This document shows, piece after piece, positions 54,430-63,545 of a DNA stretch of 64,000 bases (within the stretch, counting starts at the first letter, position 1; every line of letters starts with the position of its first letter). The notes under the pieces are model-generated. The model ran no database searches. It was not told where the DNA came from and saw only the letters and a program-made list of their open reading frames with translations. The position numbers were made by a program, and so were the translations under genes. This DNA is from Fen-178 sp963722575 (lineage in GTDB: Bacteria > Acidobacteriota > Terriglobia > Bryobacterales > Bryobacteraceae). The stretch covers positions 20,073 to 84,072 of the forward strand of contig CAVRNR010000013.1 of assembly GCA_963722575.1 (NCBI GenBank), in the 5' to 3' direction.

Positions 54430-54462
54430 AGCTTTCAGCCATCAGCTTTCAGCTATCAGCCG
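54430..54462 (+). repeat. Short tandem repeat after the outer-membrane gene
   Basis: CTTTCAGCCATCAG and CTTTCAGCTATCAG stand in tandem (14-base unit, one mismatch) between convergent genes. It is a minor feature without an obvious function. Confidence 0.6.
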
Positions 54463-54482
54463 CGCCGGATGCCATCCGGCCC

Positions 54483-55307
54483 CTACCCACGGCGCGCGGC
54501 GATCACCCTTGGGATGCCGGCCAAGTCGGGCTCGATGCGCACGTCCCGCCATCCACTGAGAAGGCCGGCGACGTAATCGCGGCTGCCGAAGCCCAGTTCC
54601 ATGACGAGCCAACCGCCGGGGCCGAGGACCCGCGGGGCATCGGTCGCAACGCGGCCGTAGACTTCGAACCCGGTCTCGCCGGCGAAGAGCGCCACAGGGG
54701 GCTCCCAGTCCCGGACCTCCCGCTGCAAGCCCTGCCGCTGGGCGTTCGGCACATAAGGCGGGTTGCAGACGATCAGGTCCATGGCGCCGGCGGCGATAGC
54801 TTCCATCAGATCGCAGACCACCACGTTGACCCACGCACCGAGTCTGCCGGCATTTCCGGCGGCGACGGTGGCGGCCGCCGGCGAGATGTCCGTGGCCCAT
54901 GCCTCGGCGCCGGTTTCGAGTTGCAGCGTCACCGCCAGCGCGCCGGAGCCGGTTCCGACATCGAGCACGCGCTTGGCCGCCGGCGCCGTCTGGAGGGCGA
55001 CTTCCACCACGTGCTCGGTCTCCGGGCGCGGAATCAGGACGTCCGGCGTCACCCGAAACTCGCGCCCGTAGAACTCCTGCCGCCCGGTGATGTACTGCGT
55101 GGGTTTGCCGTTGAGACGCTCGTGCAGGTAGCGGCCATAGTGCAGCCACTCCACCTCTTGCAATTCCCGCTCGGGGTGGGCGTATAGGTGGACGCGTTCC
55201 TGGCGAATGGCGTGCGCCAGCAGCACCTCGGCGGTCAGCCGGGGCGCCGCGATACTGGCATCCTCCAGCAGGCGGACGCCCTGGAGCAATGCCGTGTGCA
55301 CCGTCAT
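54483..55307 (-). CDS. prmC: Peptide chain release factor N5-glutamine methyltransferase
   Basis: 274 residues from ATG 55307; a GTG at 55328 would overlap prfA by 14 bases and is also possible. PrmC N-terminal helices are followed by RPETEHVVEVAL. The SAM-binding motif is VLDVGTGSGALAVTL. The catalytic NPPY is in DLIVCNPPYVPNAQ. The enzyme methylates the Gln of the GGQ motif in release factors. It lies directly after prfA in the usual gene pair, which agrees with the function. Confidence 0.93.
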   Translation of the reverse strand: MTVHTALLQGVRLLEDASIAAPRLTAEVLLAHAIRQERVHLYAHPERELQEVEWLHYGRYLHERLNGKPTQYITGRQEFYGREFRVTPDVLIPRPETEHVVEVALQTAPAAKRVLDVGTGSGALAVTLQLETGAEAWATDISPAAATVAAGNAGRLGAWVNVVVCDLMEAIAAGAMDLIVCNPPYVPNAQRQGLQREVRDWEPPVALFAGETGFEVYGRVATDAPRVLGPGGWLVMELGFGSRDYVAGLLSGWRDVRIEPDLAGIPRVIAARRG

Positions 55308-55314
55308 GAGAGCT

Positions 55315-56403
<1,089 letters not shown>

Positions 56404-56409
56404 GGATGG

Positions 56410-57393
56410 TCAGGCGATGACCAGTTGTCCGCCTTGCGCCTTTTCGAGGGCCATGGCGCCTTCGAGCGCGCGGATGGCCACCGCCGTCTGGTCGTCGGCC
56501 GGCGGTTTGGTGGTGATGCGCTGCAGCCAGAGGCCCGGCGCGGCGAGCGTGGCCAGCAGCGAGCCGCGCCGCTTGGCCGCGAAGCGGATCACCTCGTAGC
56601 TCAGGCCCGCGATGAGCGGCAGCAGCACGATGCGCGAGAGCAATCTCGGCAGGAACCCATCGAAGGGGATGAGCGTGTAGATGGGGATGCACAGGATCAA
56701 TACGACGAACAGGAAACTGGTGCCGCACCGCGGGTGGAACGTGGTGAACCGCTGCGCGTTGGCGACCGTCACCGGCTGGCCCGATTCAAAATTGAAAACC
56801 ACCTTGTGCTCCGCGCCGTGATACTCAAACACGCGCCGGATGTCCTTCAGGAGAGAAATGGCGAACATGAACCCCAGAAAGATGGCCATGCGGATCAAGC
56901 CATCGGCCACGTTGAACGCCACCCGGCCGGCCAGCGCCGGATACAGTTTCTGCAGCTTGGTCACCAGCAGGAGCGGCACGAACTTGTACATGAAAATGAA
57001 CATGCCGAACGTGAAAATCAGGTTGGCTGCAATGGCCCAACCGGGGATTTCTTTTGCTGGCTGATTGGCCGCCTGCTGGGGGTCCTGGAGCAATACATTG
57101 GTGGAGAATCGCAGGGCCCTGATCCCCAGGGTCATGGCCTGCCACAGGGTCCCCACGCCGCGGAAGACCGGGTACTTGAAAATCCTGTGCTTTTCGGACA
57201 TGCGGGCGAGCGGCGCCTGTTCGCTGACGATTTCGCCGTCCGGCTTGCGCACCGCCACGCAGTAGCTATGGGGAGCGCGCATCATGACGCCTTCCAGCAC
57301 GGCCTGCCCGCCGACGAGGATCTCCTCGCCATTTTCCATAATGGGCATCAACTGAATCTGGGTGAAAAGACGAAAATACGCGCGCAACGACAC
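56410..57393 (-). CDS. DUF1385 membrane protein
   Basis: 327 residues; the start could also be at MPIMENGEE (57348), where the family normally begins. VGGQAVLEGVMMRAPHSYCV is the characteristic DUF1385 opening. Hydrophobic spans follow (IPGWAIAANLIFTFGMFIFM, MAIFLGFMFAISLL, FLFVVLILCIPIYTLIPF), with HGAEHKVVFNFESG between, and RCGTSFLF. The family is widespread in Firmicutes and Acidobacteria without a proven function, and it is regularly found next to prfA/prmC, as here. Confidence 0.9.
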   Translation of the reverse strand: MSLRAYFRLFTQIQLMPIMENGEEILVGGQAVLEGVMMRAPHSYCVAVRKPDGEIVSEQAPLARMSEKHRIFKYPVFRGVGTLWQAMTLGIRALRFSTNVLLQDPQQAANQPAKEIPGWAIAANLIFTFGMFIFMYKFVPLLLVTKLQKLYPALAGRVAFNVADGLIRMAIFLGFMFAISLLKDIRRVFEYHGAEHKVVFNFESGQPVTVANAQRFTTFHPRCGTSFLFVVLILCIPIYTLIPFDGFLPRLLSRIVLLPLIAGLSYEVIRFAAKRRGSLLATLAAPGLWLQRITTKPPADDQTAVAIRALEGAMALEKAQGGQLVIA

Positions 57394-57537
57394 AAGTCCT
57401 CTCCGTTACTTATTTATTATACGCGACTGGCGGCACGGGCCGGGCGCTAGTAGCGCCGGCGATCTTGTCGCCGGTGTTCTTCCCATTCTGGCCGACCCCC
57501 ACCGGCGGCAAAGCCCCCCGGCGCTACCCAGGCCGCG

Positions 57538-58380
57538 TCACCGCCCGAGCAGGCCCGCCAGCGCCTCGGCCAACTGCGGAAAGCGAAACCGGAATCCGGC
57601 GGCCTCGGCCGCGCCGGGCACAACCCGCTGGCTCGTCAGCAGCACGTCCGCCATTTCGCCAAACAGCAACCGCAGTGCGAATCCCGGGACGGGAAACACC
57701 GCGGGCCGCCCGAGAGTGCGCGCCAGTTCACGAGTGAAGTCCGAGTTGGTGACGGGGTACGGGGCCACCGCATTCAGCGGTCCGCGGACCTGCCGCTCCA
57801 CCGCGAACTGGAACAATGCCGCCAGGTCCTCCAGGTGGATCCACGACATCCACTGCCGTCCACTGCCCAGTCTGCCGCCCAAGCCCATGCGGAATGGCGG
57901 CAGCATGCGCACCAGCGCGCCGCCGCCAGCATCCAGCACCAGGCCCGTGCGCACGCGCACCACCCGCATGCCGAATGCCTCCGCGGCCTGCGCCTCTCTC
58001 TCCCATGCCACGCACACTTCCGGCAGGAAGCCGCTCCCAGGCGCGGAAGATTCCGTAAGGATTTCATCGCCTCGCGAGCCGTAGTACCCGATGGCCGAGG
58101 CGCAAATCAGAGCTTCCGGTCTCCGCGGGAGCGCGGCCAGCGCCGCCACCAGGTTGCGCGTCCCCTCGACGCGGCTCTCGCGAATGCGCCGCTTGGCCTC
58201 GGCCGTCCAGCGCTGCGCCACGGGTTCGCCCGCCAGGTGGATGACGGCGTCGGCCTCGCGCAGACTCTCCGCGGGAGGCGCGTGGCGGCTCAGCGCGCGC
58301 GGCGAGTGGCCGGCCTGGGCGAGGCTCTTCACGAGATGCCGCCCGATGAAACCGGAAGCGCCCGTAATGCTGATGTTCAT
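57538..58380 (-). CDS. TIGR01777-family NAD(P)-dependent epimerase-like protein
   Basis: 280 residues. N-terminal Rossmann motif MNISITGASGFIGRHLVKSL; AVIHLAGEPVAQRWTAEAKR and SAIGYYGSRGDEILTE are diagnostic of the TIGR01777 (YfcH-like) group, with the YYG replacing the usual YxxxK active site. The C-terminus has the short domain typical of the family. The exact substrate is unknown. It follows the cupin gene with one base of overlap at 58380, so the two share an operon with the GH3 gene. Confidence 0.92.
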   Translation of the reverse strand: MNISITGASGFIGRHLVKSLAQAGHSPRALSRHAPPAESLREADAVIHLAGEPVAQRWTAEAKRRIRESRVEGTRNLVAALAALPRRPEALICASAIGYYGSRGDEILTESSAPGSGFLPEVCVAWEREAQAAEAFGMRVVRVRTGLVLDAGGGALVRMLPPFRMGLGGRLGSGRQWMSWIHLEDLAALFQFAVERQVRGPLNAVAPYPVTNSDFTRELARTLGRPAVFPVPGFALRLLFGEMADVLLTSQRVVPGAAEAAGFRFRFPQLAEALAGLLGR

Positions 58381-58808
58381 TACCTGCCCGCCGGCGCCAC
58401 CACGTACACGTATTCCAGCACCTCGCCGCCCGTGTTCTCGACGTTGTGGCGCGTGGCCGGAGGAACGTAAACAAACCCCGGCGCCGTGAAGGATCGCCCT
58501 GGCTCGCCTTCGATCAGGGCTTCACCCTGCCCGCGCAGGATCACCAGCGACTCTTCGTTCTGGCCGGTGGTGTGCCAGCCGACCGAGTCGCCCGGCTTCA
58601 GCCGGACGAACCCGCTGCGCATTCCCGCCGTCTGCGGCGCACCGTGAAGCAGGGAGCAATCGCCACTGGCGCACTTCAGCGGCAGCGTCAGCGCGTGTGG
58701 CGGCGCCGTCTGCGAGGAAAGCGGCAACAGGCAGGCAATCGAGATCGAGAAAGCCGCCACCAGGCGGCCGGAGCGCGGTTTCATCGTTGTCATACTCTCT
58801 CCGCTCAC
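58380..58808 (-). CDS. Secreted cupin-domain protein
   Basis: 142 residues with an N-terminal signal (RLVAAFSISIACLLPLSSQT). The cupin fold shows RLKPGDSVGWHTTGQNEES (motif 1 with His and Glu) and GFVYVPPATRHNVENTG (motif 2 with His). A small single-domain cupin, probably periplasmic and metal-binding. Its start overlaps the end of the GH3 gene by four bases (58805-58808). Confidence 0.85.
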   Translation of the reverse strand: MSGESMTTMKPRSGRLVAAFSISIACLLPLSSQTAPPHALTLPLKCASGDCSLLHGAPQTAGMRSGFVRLKPGDSVGWHTTGQNEESLVILRGQGEALIEGEPGRSFTAPGFVYVPPATRHNVENTGGEVLEYVYVVAPAGR

Positions 58809-61441
58809 GGCGCGATCGTCATATTCGCCGTGAGTACTTGCGTGGTGGAGGCATCCGCCGCTCCACGATAGCCGGGCTGCTTGCCTCCCACCGCGATCTC
58901 GACATCTCCCGGCGGCGAGAGCTGGCGCGGCGTCAGGATGAATTCCACGAATTTCTTCTCACCCGGCCGGAGTGCGATTCGCTCGAACCCTTCGAGCGAG
59001 CGGATGGGCACCGCGCCCTGCTCCCCGCGCCGCTTCAAATACAGTTGGACCACTTCCTCGCCGGCCAGCTTCCCCGCGTTTTGCACTTCCACCTGGATTC
59101 TCACCTCCCGCTTCGCCGACGCTGTTTTTGGCACGGTGAGAAGCCGGTAAGTGAACCGGGTGTAGCTCAGTCCAAATCCGAAGGGGTACAAAGGCTCGCC
59201 CTGGAAGTACCGGTAGGTCCGGCCTCTCATGTCGTAGTCCTCAAACGGCGGCAGTTGATCGGCGGACTTGTAAAACGTGACCGGCAACCTGCCGGCCGGG
59301 TTGTAATCGCCGAACAAAACATCCGCGATGGCGGTTCCTCCGGCCTGGCCCGGGTACCACGCCTCGACGATGGCGGGGAAGCGATCGCGCGCCCACTCCA
59401 CCGCCAGCGCGCTCCCATTCAGAAGCACCAGCACCATCGGCTTATCGAGGACGGCAATCTTCCGCAGCAGTTCCTCCTGCGTGCGCGGAAGCCCGAGGTC
59501 GACGCGGTCGCCGCCCGCAAAACCGGGAACGGGCACCTTCTGCTCTTCGCCTTCCAGGCGCGGCGATAGCCCCAGGCACAGCACGATGGCGTCAGCCTTC
59601 CTCGCCGCCTCCATGGCCGCATCTTCGAGCTTCCCGCCCGGCGGCGCCCACACCAGGCGCATATCGGCATCGTTCACCATTTCGTGGAATTCCACGCGGA
59701 TGGGGTACAGTTTCCCGGCCTGCAACTCCACGTCCGCGTACCGGTAGTTCGATTCGTGAATGTTGTTGGCACTCACCAGCGGCTGGCCGTCGAGCGAGAT
59801 CTCGTAGGCGTTCATGCCAATGGCGCCAAGCTGATACTTGCCGGTCACCGGCGGCGCCAGGAATCCGGTCCAACGCACGCCGAAGTTATCGTCGTTCATA
59901 TCGGCGCGGGGCGCGCCGTCCCACCACCGGAAGGCAATTTGCGGATCGATGCGCGTGAACAGCGGCTGGGGATTGGCCGGAATCTCTCCAGCGGGCTTGC
60001 CCGGAGCCGGGTAGGCGCGGCCGTTGAAATTGGCGGTGTTGAAGTATTCCGCCTGGAGCCCGTTCTTGCGGTCCGGGCCATCCGAGGTGAAGAGCGCCGA
60101 AGAGGGCACGGTCTCAGGCGTCGGCATATTCTCCGCCAAGTCGCTGCCCTGCGCGTAGAGCACCTGCGTGCGCGGCCCGGTTTTTCGGCGGATTCCTTCG
60201 AGCGGCGTCACCGGCGCCGTGGGATAGCCGTTGTAGTTTCCCAACAGCACGTCGAGGTTGTCGGCGTCCGGCCCGATGACGGCAATCGTCTTCAGCCCCT
60301 TGCGCAGCGGCAGCATGCCCGTTTCGTTCTTCAGCAGCACGATGGATTTCCGCGCGGCTTCAAGCGCCAGCGCGCGGTGCTCCTGGCTGTCGTTGACGGA
60401 GTACGGAATCTGCGCGTAGGGAACCCTCTCCGGTGGGTCGAACATGCCCAGCCGGAACCGCGCGGTGAGCAGCCGGCGCAGCGACGTATCGATTTCCGCT
60501 TCGGTAATGAGCTTCTGGCGGACGGCCGGAACCAGCGCCGAGTACTCCGTGCCGCAATCCAGATCGGTGCCCGCTTTGAGGGCGCGCGCGGCCGCCTCCT
60601 CCAGGGTGGCGGCCACCTTGTGGCCCTGGTAAATGTCGCCGACGGCGCCGCAATCCGAGACCACGTAGCCCGGGAAGCCCCATTCGCCTCGCAGAATCTC
60701 GCCCAGCAGCTTCGGGCTGGCGCACGCCGGTTCGCCATTCACGCGGTTGTAAGCGCACATGACCGAAACTGCGCCGCCCTCCCGGACGGCCGCCTCGAAC
60801 TGCGGCAGATACGTCTCGCGCAGGTCGGCGTCGTCCACGCGGGCGTCGAAGGAATGCCGCAACGGCTCCGGCCCGCTGTGCACCGCAAAGTGTTTGGCGG
60901 TGGCGACCACTTTAAGGTACTTCGGGTTGTCGCCCTGCAATCCCTTGATGAACTGAACCGCCATCCGCACGGTGAGGTAAGGGTCCTCGCCGTAAGTTTC
61001 CATGCCGCGTCCCCAACGGGGGTCGCGGACCAGGTTGATGTTGGGCGTCCAAAACGTGAGGCCCTGGTAAATGTAGTGCTTCCCGCGCCGCAGGAACTCA
61101 TTGTGCTTGGCGCGGGCTTCGTCGGAAATGGCGGTGGCCGTGCGGAAGATCAGGCCGGTGTCCCAGGTGGCGGCCAGGCCGATCGGCTCCGGGAAGACGG
61201 TAGCGCGTCCGGCGCGCGCCACGCCATGCAGACACTCGTTCCACCAGTTATAGGCGGGCACGTCCAGCCGCTCGATGGCGGGCGCCGCATTCATCAGTTG
61301 GGAGACCTTCTCTTCCAGGGTCATGCGGGAAAGCAGGTCCTCGACGCGCTTCTCGAGCGGGGCGTCGGGATTCTTATAAAGCGGCACGCTCTGGCTCCAC
61401 AAGGCTGGCGCCAGGATCAGAGCGGGCCAAAAAAGTCTCAT
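58805..61441 (-). CDS. Glycoside hydrolase family 3 with inserted PA14 domain
   Basis: 878 residues. Signal peptide (FWPALILAPALWSQS), then the GH3 N-terminal barrel starting MTLEEKVSQLMNAAPAI, with YVVSDCGAV holding the nucleophilic Asp. The second GH3 domain (VIGPDADNLDVLLGNYNGYP) is interrupted by a PA14 carbohydrate-binding insertion (LQAEYFNTANFNGRAYPAPG ... DDNFGVRWTGFLAPPVTGKY). The C-terminal fibronectin-III-like domain (VQLYLKRRGEQGAVPIRSLE) closes the protein. This is the usual architecture of exported beta-glucosidases or beta-xylosidases. It is the first gene of an operon with the cupin and TIGR01777 genes. Confidence 0.95.
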   Translation of the reverse strand: MRLFWPALILAPALWSQSVPLYKNPDAPLEKRVEDLLSRMTLEEKVSQLMNAAPAIERLDVPAYNWWNECLHGVARAGRATVFPEPIGLAATWDTGLIFRTATAISDEARAKHNEFLRRGKHYIYQGLTFWTPNINLVRDPRWGRGMETYGEDPYLTVRMAVQFIKGLQGDNPKYLKVVATAKHFAVHSGPEPLRHSFDARVDDADLRETYLPQFEAAVREGGAVSVMCAYNRVNGEPACASPKLLGEILRGEWGFPGYVVSDCGAVGDIYQGHKVAATLEEAAARALKAGTDLDCGTEYSALVPAVRQKLITEAEIDTSLRRLLTARFRLGMFDPPERVPYAQIPYSVNDSQEHRALALEAARKSIVLLKNETGMLPLRKGLKTIAVIGPDADNLDVLLGNYNGYPTAPVTPLEGIRRKTGPRTQVLYAQGSDLAENMPTPETVPSSALFTSDGPDRKNGLQAEYFNTANFNGRAYPAPGKPAGEIPANPQPLFTRIDPQIAFRWWDGAPRADMNDDNFGVRWTGFLAPPVTGKYQLGAIGMNAYEISLDGQPLVSANNIHESNYRYADVELQAGKLYPIRVEFHEMVNDADMRLVWAPPGGKLEDAAMEAARKADAIVLCLGLSPRLEGEEQKVPVPGFAGGDRVDLGLPRTQEELLRKIAVLDKPMVLVLLNGSALAVEWARDRFPAIVEAWYPGQAGGTAIADVLFGDYNPAGRLPVTFYKSADQLPPFEDYDMRGRTYRYFQGEPLYPFGFGLSYTRFTYRLLTVPKTASAKREVRIQVEVQNAGKLAGEEVVQLYLKRRGEQGAVPIRSLEGFERIALRPGEKKFVEFILTPRQLSPPGDVEIAVGGKQPGYRGAADASTTQVLTANMTIAP

Positions 61442-61763
61442 GACTCATTGTCACCGAAAAGCGACAGGGGCCGGGGGGTGGGGGCCGGGGGCGGGGTGGA
61501 AGGGACCGGCACGGAAACGGGGTTTTCAAGGATTTGAGCGGCCGTTGCAGTCGCCCGTTGTTGGTTTGGATAGCTTCTCAAAGAAGAAGTCGGGAACCCG
61601 GCAACCAAGCGAAAAGGTTGGTTGCGGGGGGGATTTGAACCACCGGCCTTTGGGTTCTGTGTCGACGGGGGGACAACATTCCCGGAATTTCCCGGCGCCG
61701 TGTTCGCCCCCGCGCGAATTCGTGCCGGCAGGCAGTCACAAGTTATGGTAGGATATTCTTACC
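61442..61763. other. Intergenic region with tRNA fragment 1
   Basis: About 320 bases. It contains a perfect eight-base hairpin GCAACCAA/TTGGTTGC (61601-61608 and 61618-61625) overlapping the 3' end of the tRNA fragment, and a copy of the CGGAATTT-type motif (AACATTCCCGGAATTTCCC near 61674). No gene is seen. Confidence 0.5.
61619..61667 (-). other. Degenerate 3' fragment of initiator tRNA (copy 1)
   Basis: The minus strand reads CAGAACCCAAAGGCC, then GGTGGTTCAAATCCCCC and CCCGCAACCA. This is close to the 3' half of tRNA-fMet, but the anticodon is no longer CAT and the T-stem carries one mismatch. The 5' half is absent. It resembles an attachment-site remnant and forms a pair with the copy at 62688. 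Confidence 0.6.
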
Positions 61764-62099
61764 ATGTCGAGCAGCCAGTCCCAAGTCGAGTACGTGTCCC
61801 ACACACGGATCGGTGAAAAGGGGCAACTCACAATCCCCAAGCAGTATCGCGATGAACTGGGCCTGGACACCGGCGCTCCCGTCGCCGTGCTGCGGATCGG
61901 GGAAGGTCTTATGCTGATCCCCGAACAGAACCGCTTTCGGATTCTTTGCGAATCCATCGCGTCCGTGTTGGAGCACCGGCAACTCTCCCCCGCGGATTTG
62001 CTAGAATCCTTGCCCGAGGCACGGCAAAGCGTCTTCGTTCGCCGCTATCCTGAACTTGCGAGGCGCGAACGCGGAACGCGGCGGGGCAAGCGTCATTGA
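61764..62099 (+). CDS. AbrB/SpoVT-like antitoxin (VapB type)
   Basis: 111 residues. TRIGEKGQLTIPKQYRDELG followed by LDTGAPVAVLRIGEGLMLIP is the swapped-hairpin AbrB DNA-binding domain. The C-terminal half (SPADLLESLPEARQSVFVRR) would contact the toxin. The stop overlaps the start of the PIN-domain gene by four bases, the usual toxin-antitoxin arrangement; it should autorepress this operon. Confidence 0.88.
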   Translation: MSSSQSQVEYVSHTRIGEKGQLTIPKQYRDELGLDTGAPVAVLRIGEGLMLIPEQNRFRILCESIASVLEHRQLSPADLLESLPEARQSVFVRRYPELARRERGTRRGKRH

Positions 62100-62602
62100 G
62101 CCGGGGGGAACGCATTCGGGTATTCCTCGACTCCAACGTCTTGACCGCTGGCATAGTTTCAGCGTGGGGGTTGGATAAAGCCGTTCTCTCCTTATGCGCA
62201 GCTCGAATATGCCGGCTGGTTCTCGCCGAAGCTGTGCGCCAGGAGGTCGAAGAGAATCTGCTGATCCGCTTGGGCGGGATGGAATCCGGCGACGTGAACC
62301 GGGCATTAAGAAGCTATGTCCATCTGATCGATTTGATGAAGCCGGAGATGGTGCCGTTTCCGGATGAAGCCGAGGTGATGGCTGGACGCCATCTGATTCG
62401 TCATGCGGCGGATGCTCCGGTGCTGCTCTCCGCGATTGCGAGCCGCCCCGATTGGTTCATCACGCACAACACCAAACATTTCACGCCGGCCGTTGCGCGG
62501 CGGACCGGCCTTCGGATCGCGACTCCGGTTGAGTTTTTTCGTGCTCTATCCAATAGCCTTTCCGATCCGCGCCGCCGGGCGATCCTGCCAAGCGAGAGTT
62601 GA
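62096..62602 (+). CDS. PIN-domain toxin (VapC-like)
   Basis: 168 residues starting at TTG 62096. The PIN acidic residues appear in VFLDSNVLTAG (first Asp), AEAVRQEVEENLL (Glu) and HAADAPVLLSAI (Asp), then WFITHNTKHFTP. These residues coordinate metal for RNase activity. The start overlaps the antitoxin stop. Together they form a type II toxin-antitoxin pair of the VapBC kind; the TTG start may lower toxin output. Confidence 0.86.
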   Translation: MSRGERIRVFLDSNVLTAGIVSAWGLDKAVLSLCAARICRLVLAEAVRQEVEENLLIRLGGMESGDVNRALRSYVHLIDLMKPEMVPFPDEAEVMAGRHLIRHAADAPVLLSAIASRPDWFITHNTKHFTPAVARRTGLRIATPVEFFRALSNSLSDPRRRAILPSES

Positions 62603-62687
62603 AAGGAGGTAGATCGACGCAGGAGGCCTGAAGATCGCCTGCAGTTCCGAGCAAGTTTGGCAGCACGGTCCTACTTGGGAGGAGTTT

Positions 62688-62736
62688 TGGTTGCGGGGGA
62701 AGGATTTGAACCTTCGACCTTTGGGTTATGAGCGTG
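62688..62736 (-). other. 3' fragment of initiator tRNA (copy 2)
   Basis: The minus strand reads CGCTCATAACCCAAAGGTCG, then AAGGTTCAAATCCTTCCC and CCGCAACCA. The CAT anticodon, T-arm GAAGG-TTCAAAT-CCTTC, acceptor strand and CCA match the 3' half of tRNA-fMet. The 5' half is replaced by unrelated sequence. By the attachment-site logic, an element entering at tRNA-fMet would lie on the right of this fragment and continue past the window. Confidence 0.7.
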
Positions 62737-62815
62737 ACGATCTGCGGCTAACTAGTTCATAACAAGGCACGAGTGGCAACTCAAAAGAGCCTTAAGTAAG
62801 CCTGGGGAAGGGGTA

Positions 62816-63091
62816 ATGGGAGTTGAATGGGAGTCGATTTCTGGCATCCGGCATCTCGCGCAAGGCCGTCAATGGCAGTATCAGTTGATCCGATTAATGG
62901 CGATGCTGATGCTCGAACCACATCACATTGGAGAAGTCCTCGGCGCCATCGCCTTTTGGGCAAGTCCGTGGGCGTCCATACTGCGACTGAATGACGCCGT
63001 CGAACGCGGTTTACCAAAGGCTACCCTGCGCAACGTGGCCCGGTGGCCGGTGCTACCCAACCTGGCGAGACACCGGTTCACCGGTGTCTAA
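62816..63091 (+). CDS. Hypothetical protein or gene fragment
   Basis: A 91-residue frame. IGEVLGAIAFWASPWASILR and AVERGLPKATLRNVARWP loosely recall the 'GLPxxxL' segment of Xre/ParS-type antitoxins, but the DNA-binding part is absent. It may be a truncated antitoxin or an accidental frame. Confidence 0.25.
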   Translation: MGVEWESISGIRHLAQGRQWQYQLIRLMAMLMLEPHHIGEVLGAIAFWASPWASILRLNDAVERGLPKATLRNVARWPVLPNLARHRFTGV

Positions 63092-63194
63092 TTTAGTTGC
63101 GTTTTGCCGTCTGCGTAAGCTGCTACCCAGCGGGCACACACTTCCCGTCGGCAAATGGTGGGGTCCGATCCTCAGACCCGGCGCTGGGGCAGTG

Positions 63195-63545
63195 ATTCTC
63201 GGAATTTCGAGGAACGCGAAACTGCCTTGAAGCCGGACTTCACTCGCCGGCGAGCAGCCACGAAGACGTTGAATCCACACCATTGGAACTTCGTCCGGGC
63301 CGGCCACATATTCTCGGATTCCGCCCAGCGAGGGGAAAACATTCTCGGAATTCCTGGCGGCGGTGGCGGTGGGGCGACCATTCTCTTTAAAGCAGGGGCA
63401 CGATTCTCGGAATTTAGGCTCCATGGGACGTCCGTGGCGAGCACCCGTTCCTCCGATCCAATTCGAAGAAGCCTCAGCCTGGCACGAGGGCAAGATTGTT
63501 GGAATACCCGGTGACGGCGGCGGACGCGAGAATTCTCGGGAATTT
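63195..63545. repeat. Dispersed near-palindrome ATTCTCGGAATT
   Basis: Copies of (A)ATTCTCGGAATT(T) occur at 63195, 63310 (ATTCTCGGATT), 63341, 63403 and 63531 (ATTCTCGGGAATTT). A weaker relative is at 63494 and another outside the cluster at 61674. The core TTC-TCG-GAA is an inverted repeat around three bases. The intervening DNA has no supported gene. Confidence 0.6.

Noticed and set aside
62688..62770. Complete tRNA-fMet gene
   Set aside because: The anticodon stem is broken on its 5' side, and no 5' acceptor strand TGCGGGG/CGCGGGG is present.
62816..63091. Xre/ParS antitoxin of a RES-type pair
   Set aside because: Only a short 'GLPxxxL' resemblance is present; no DNA-binding domain and no adjacent RES toxin.
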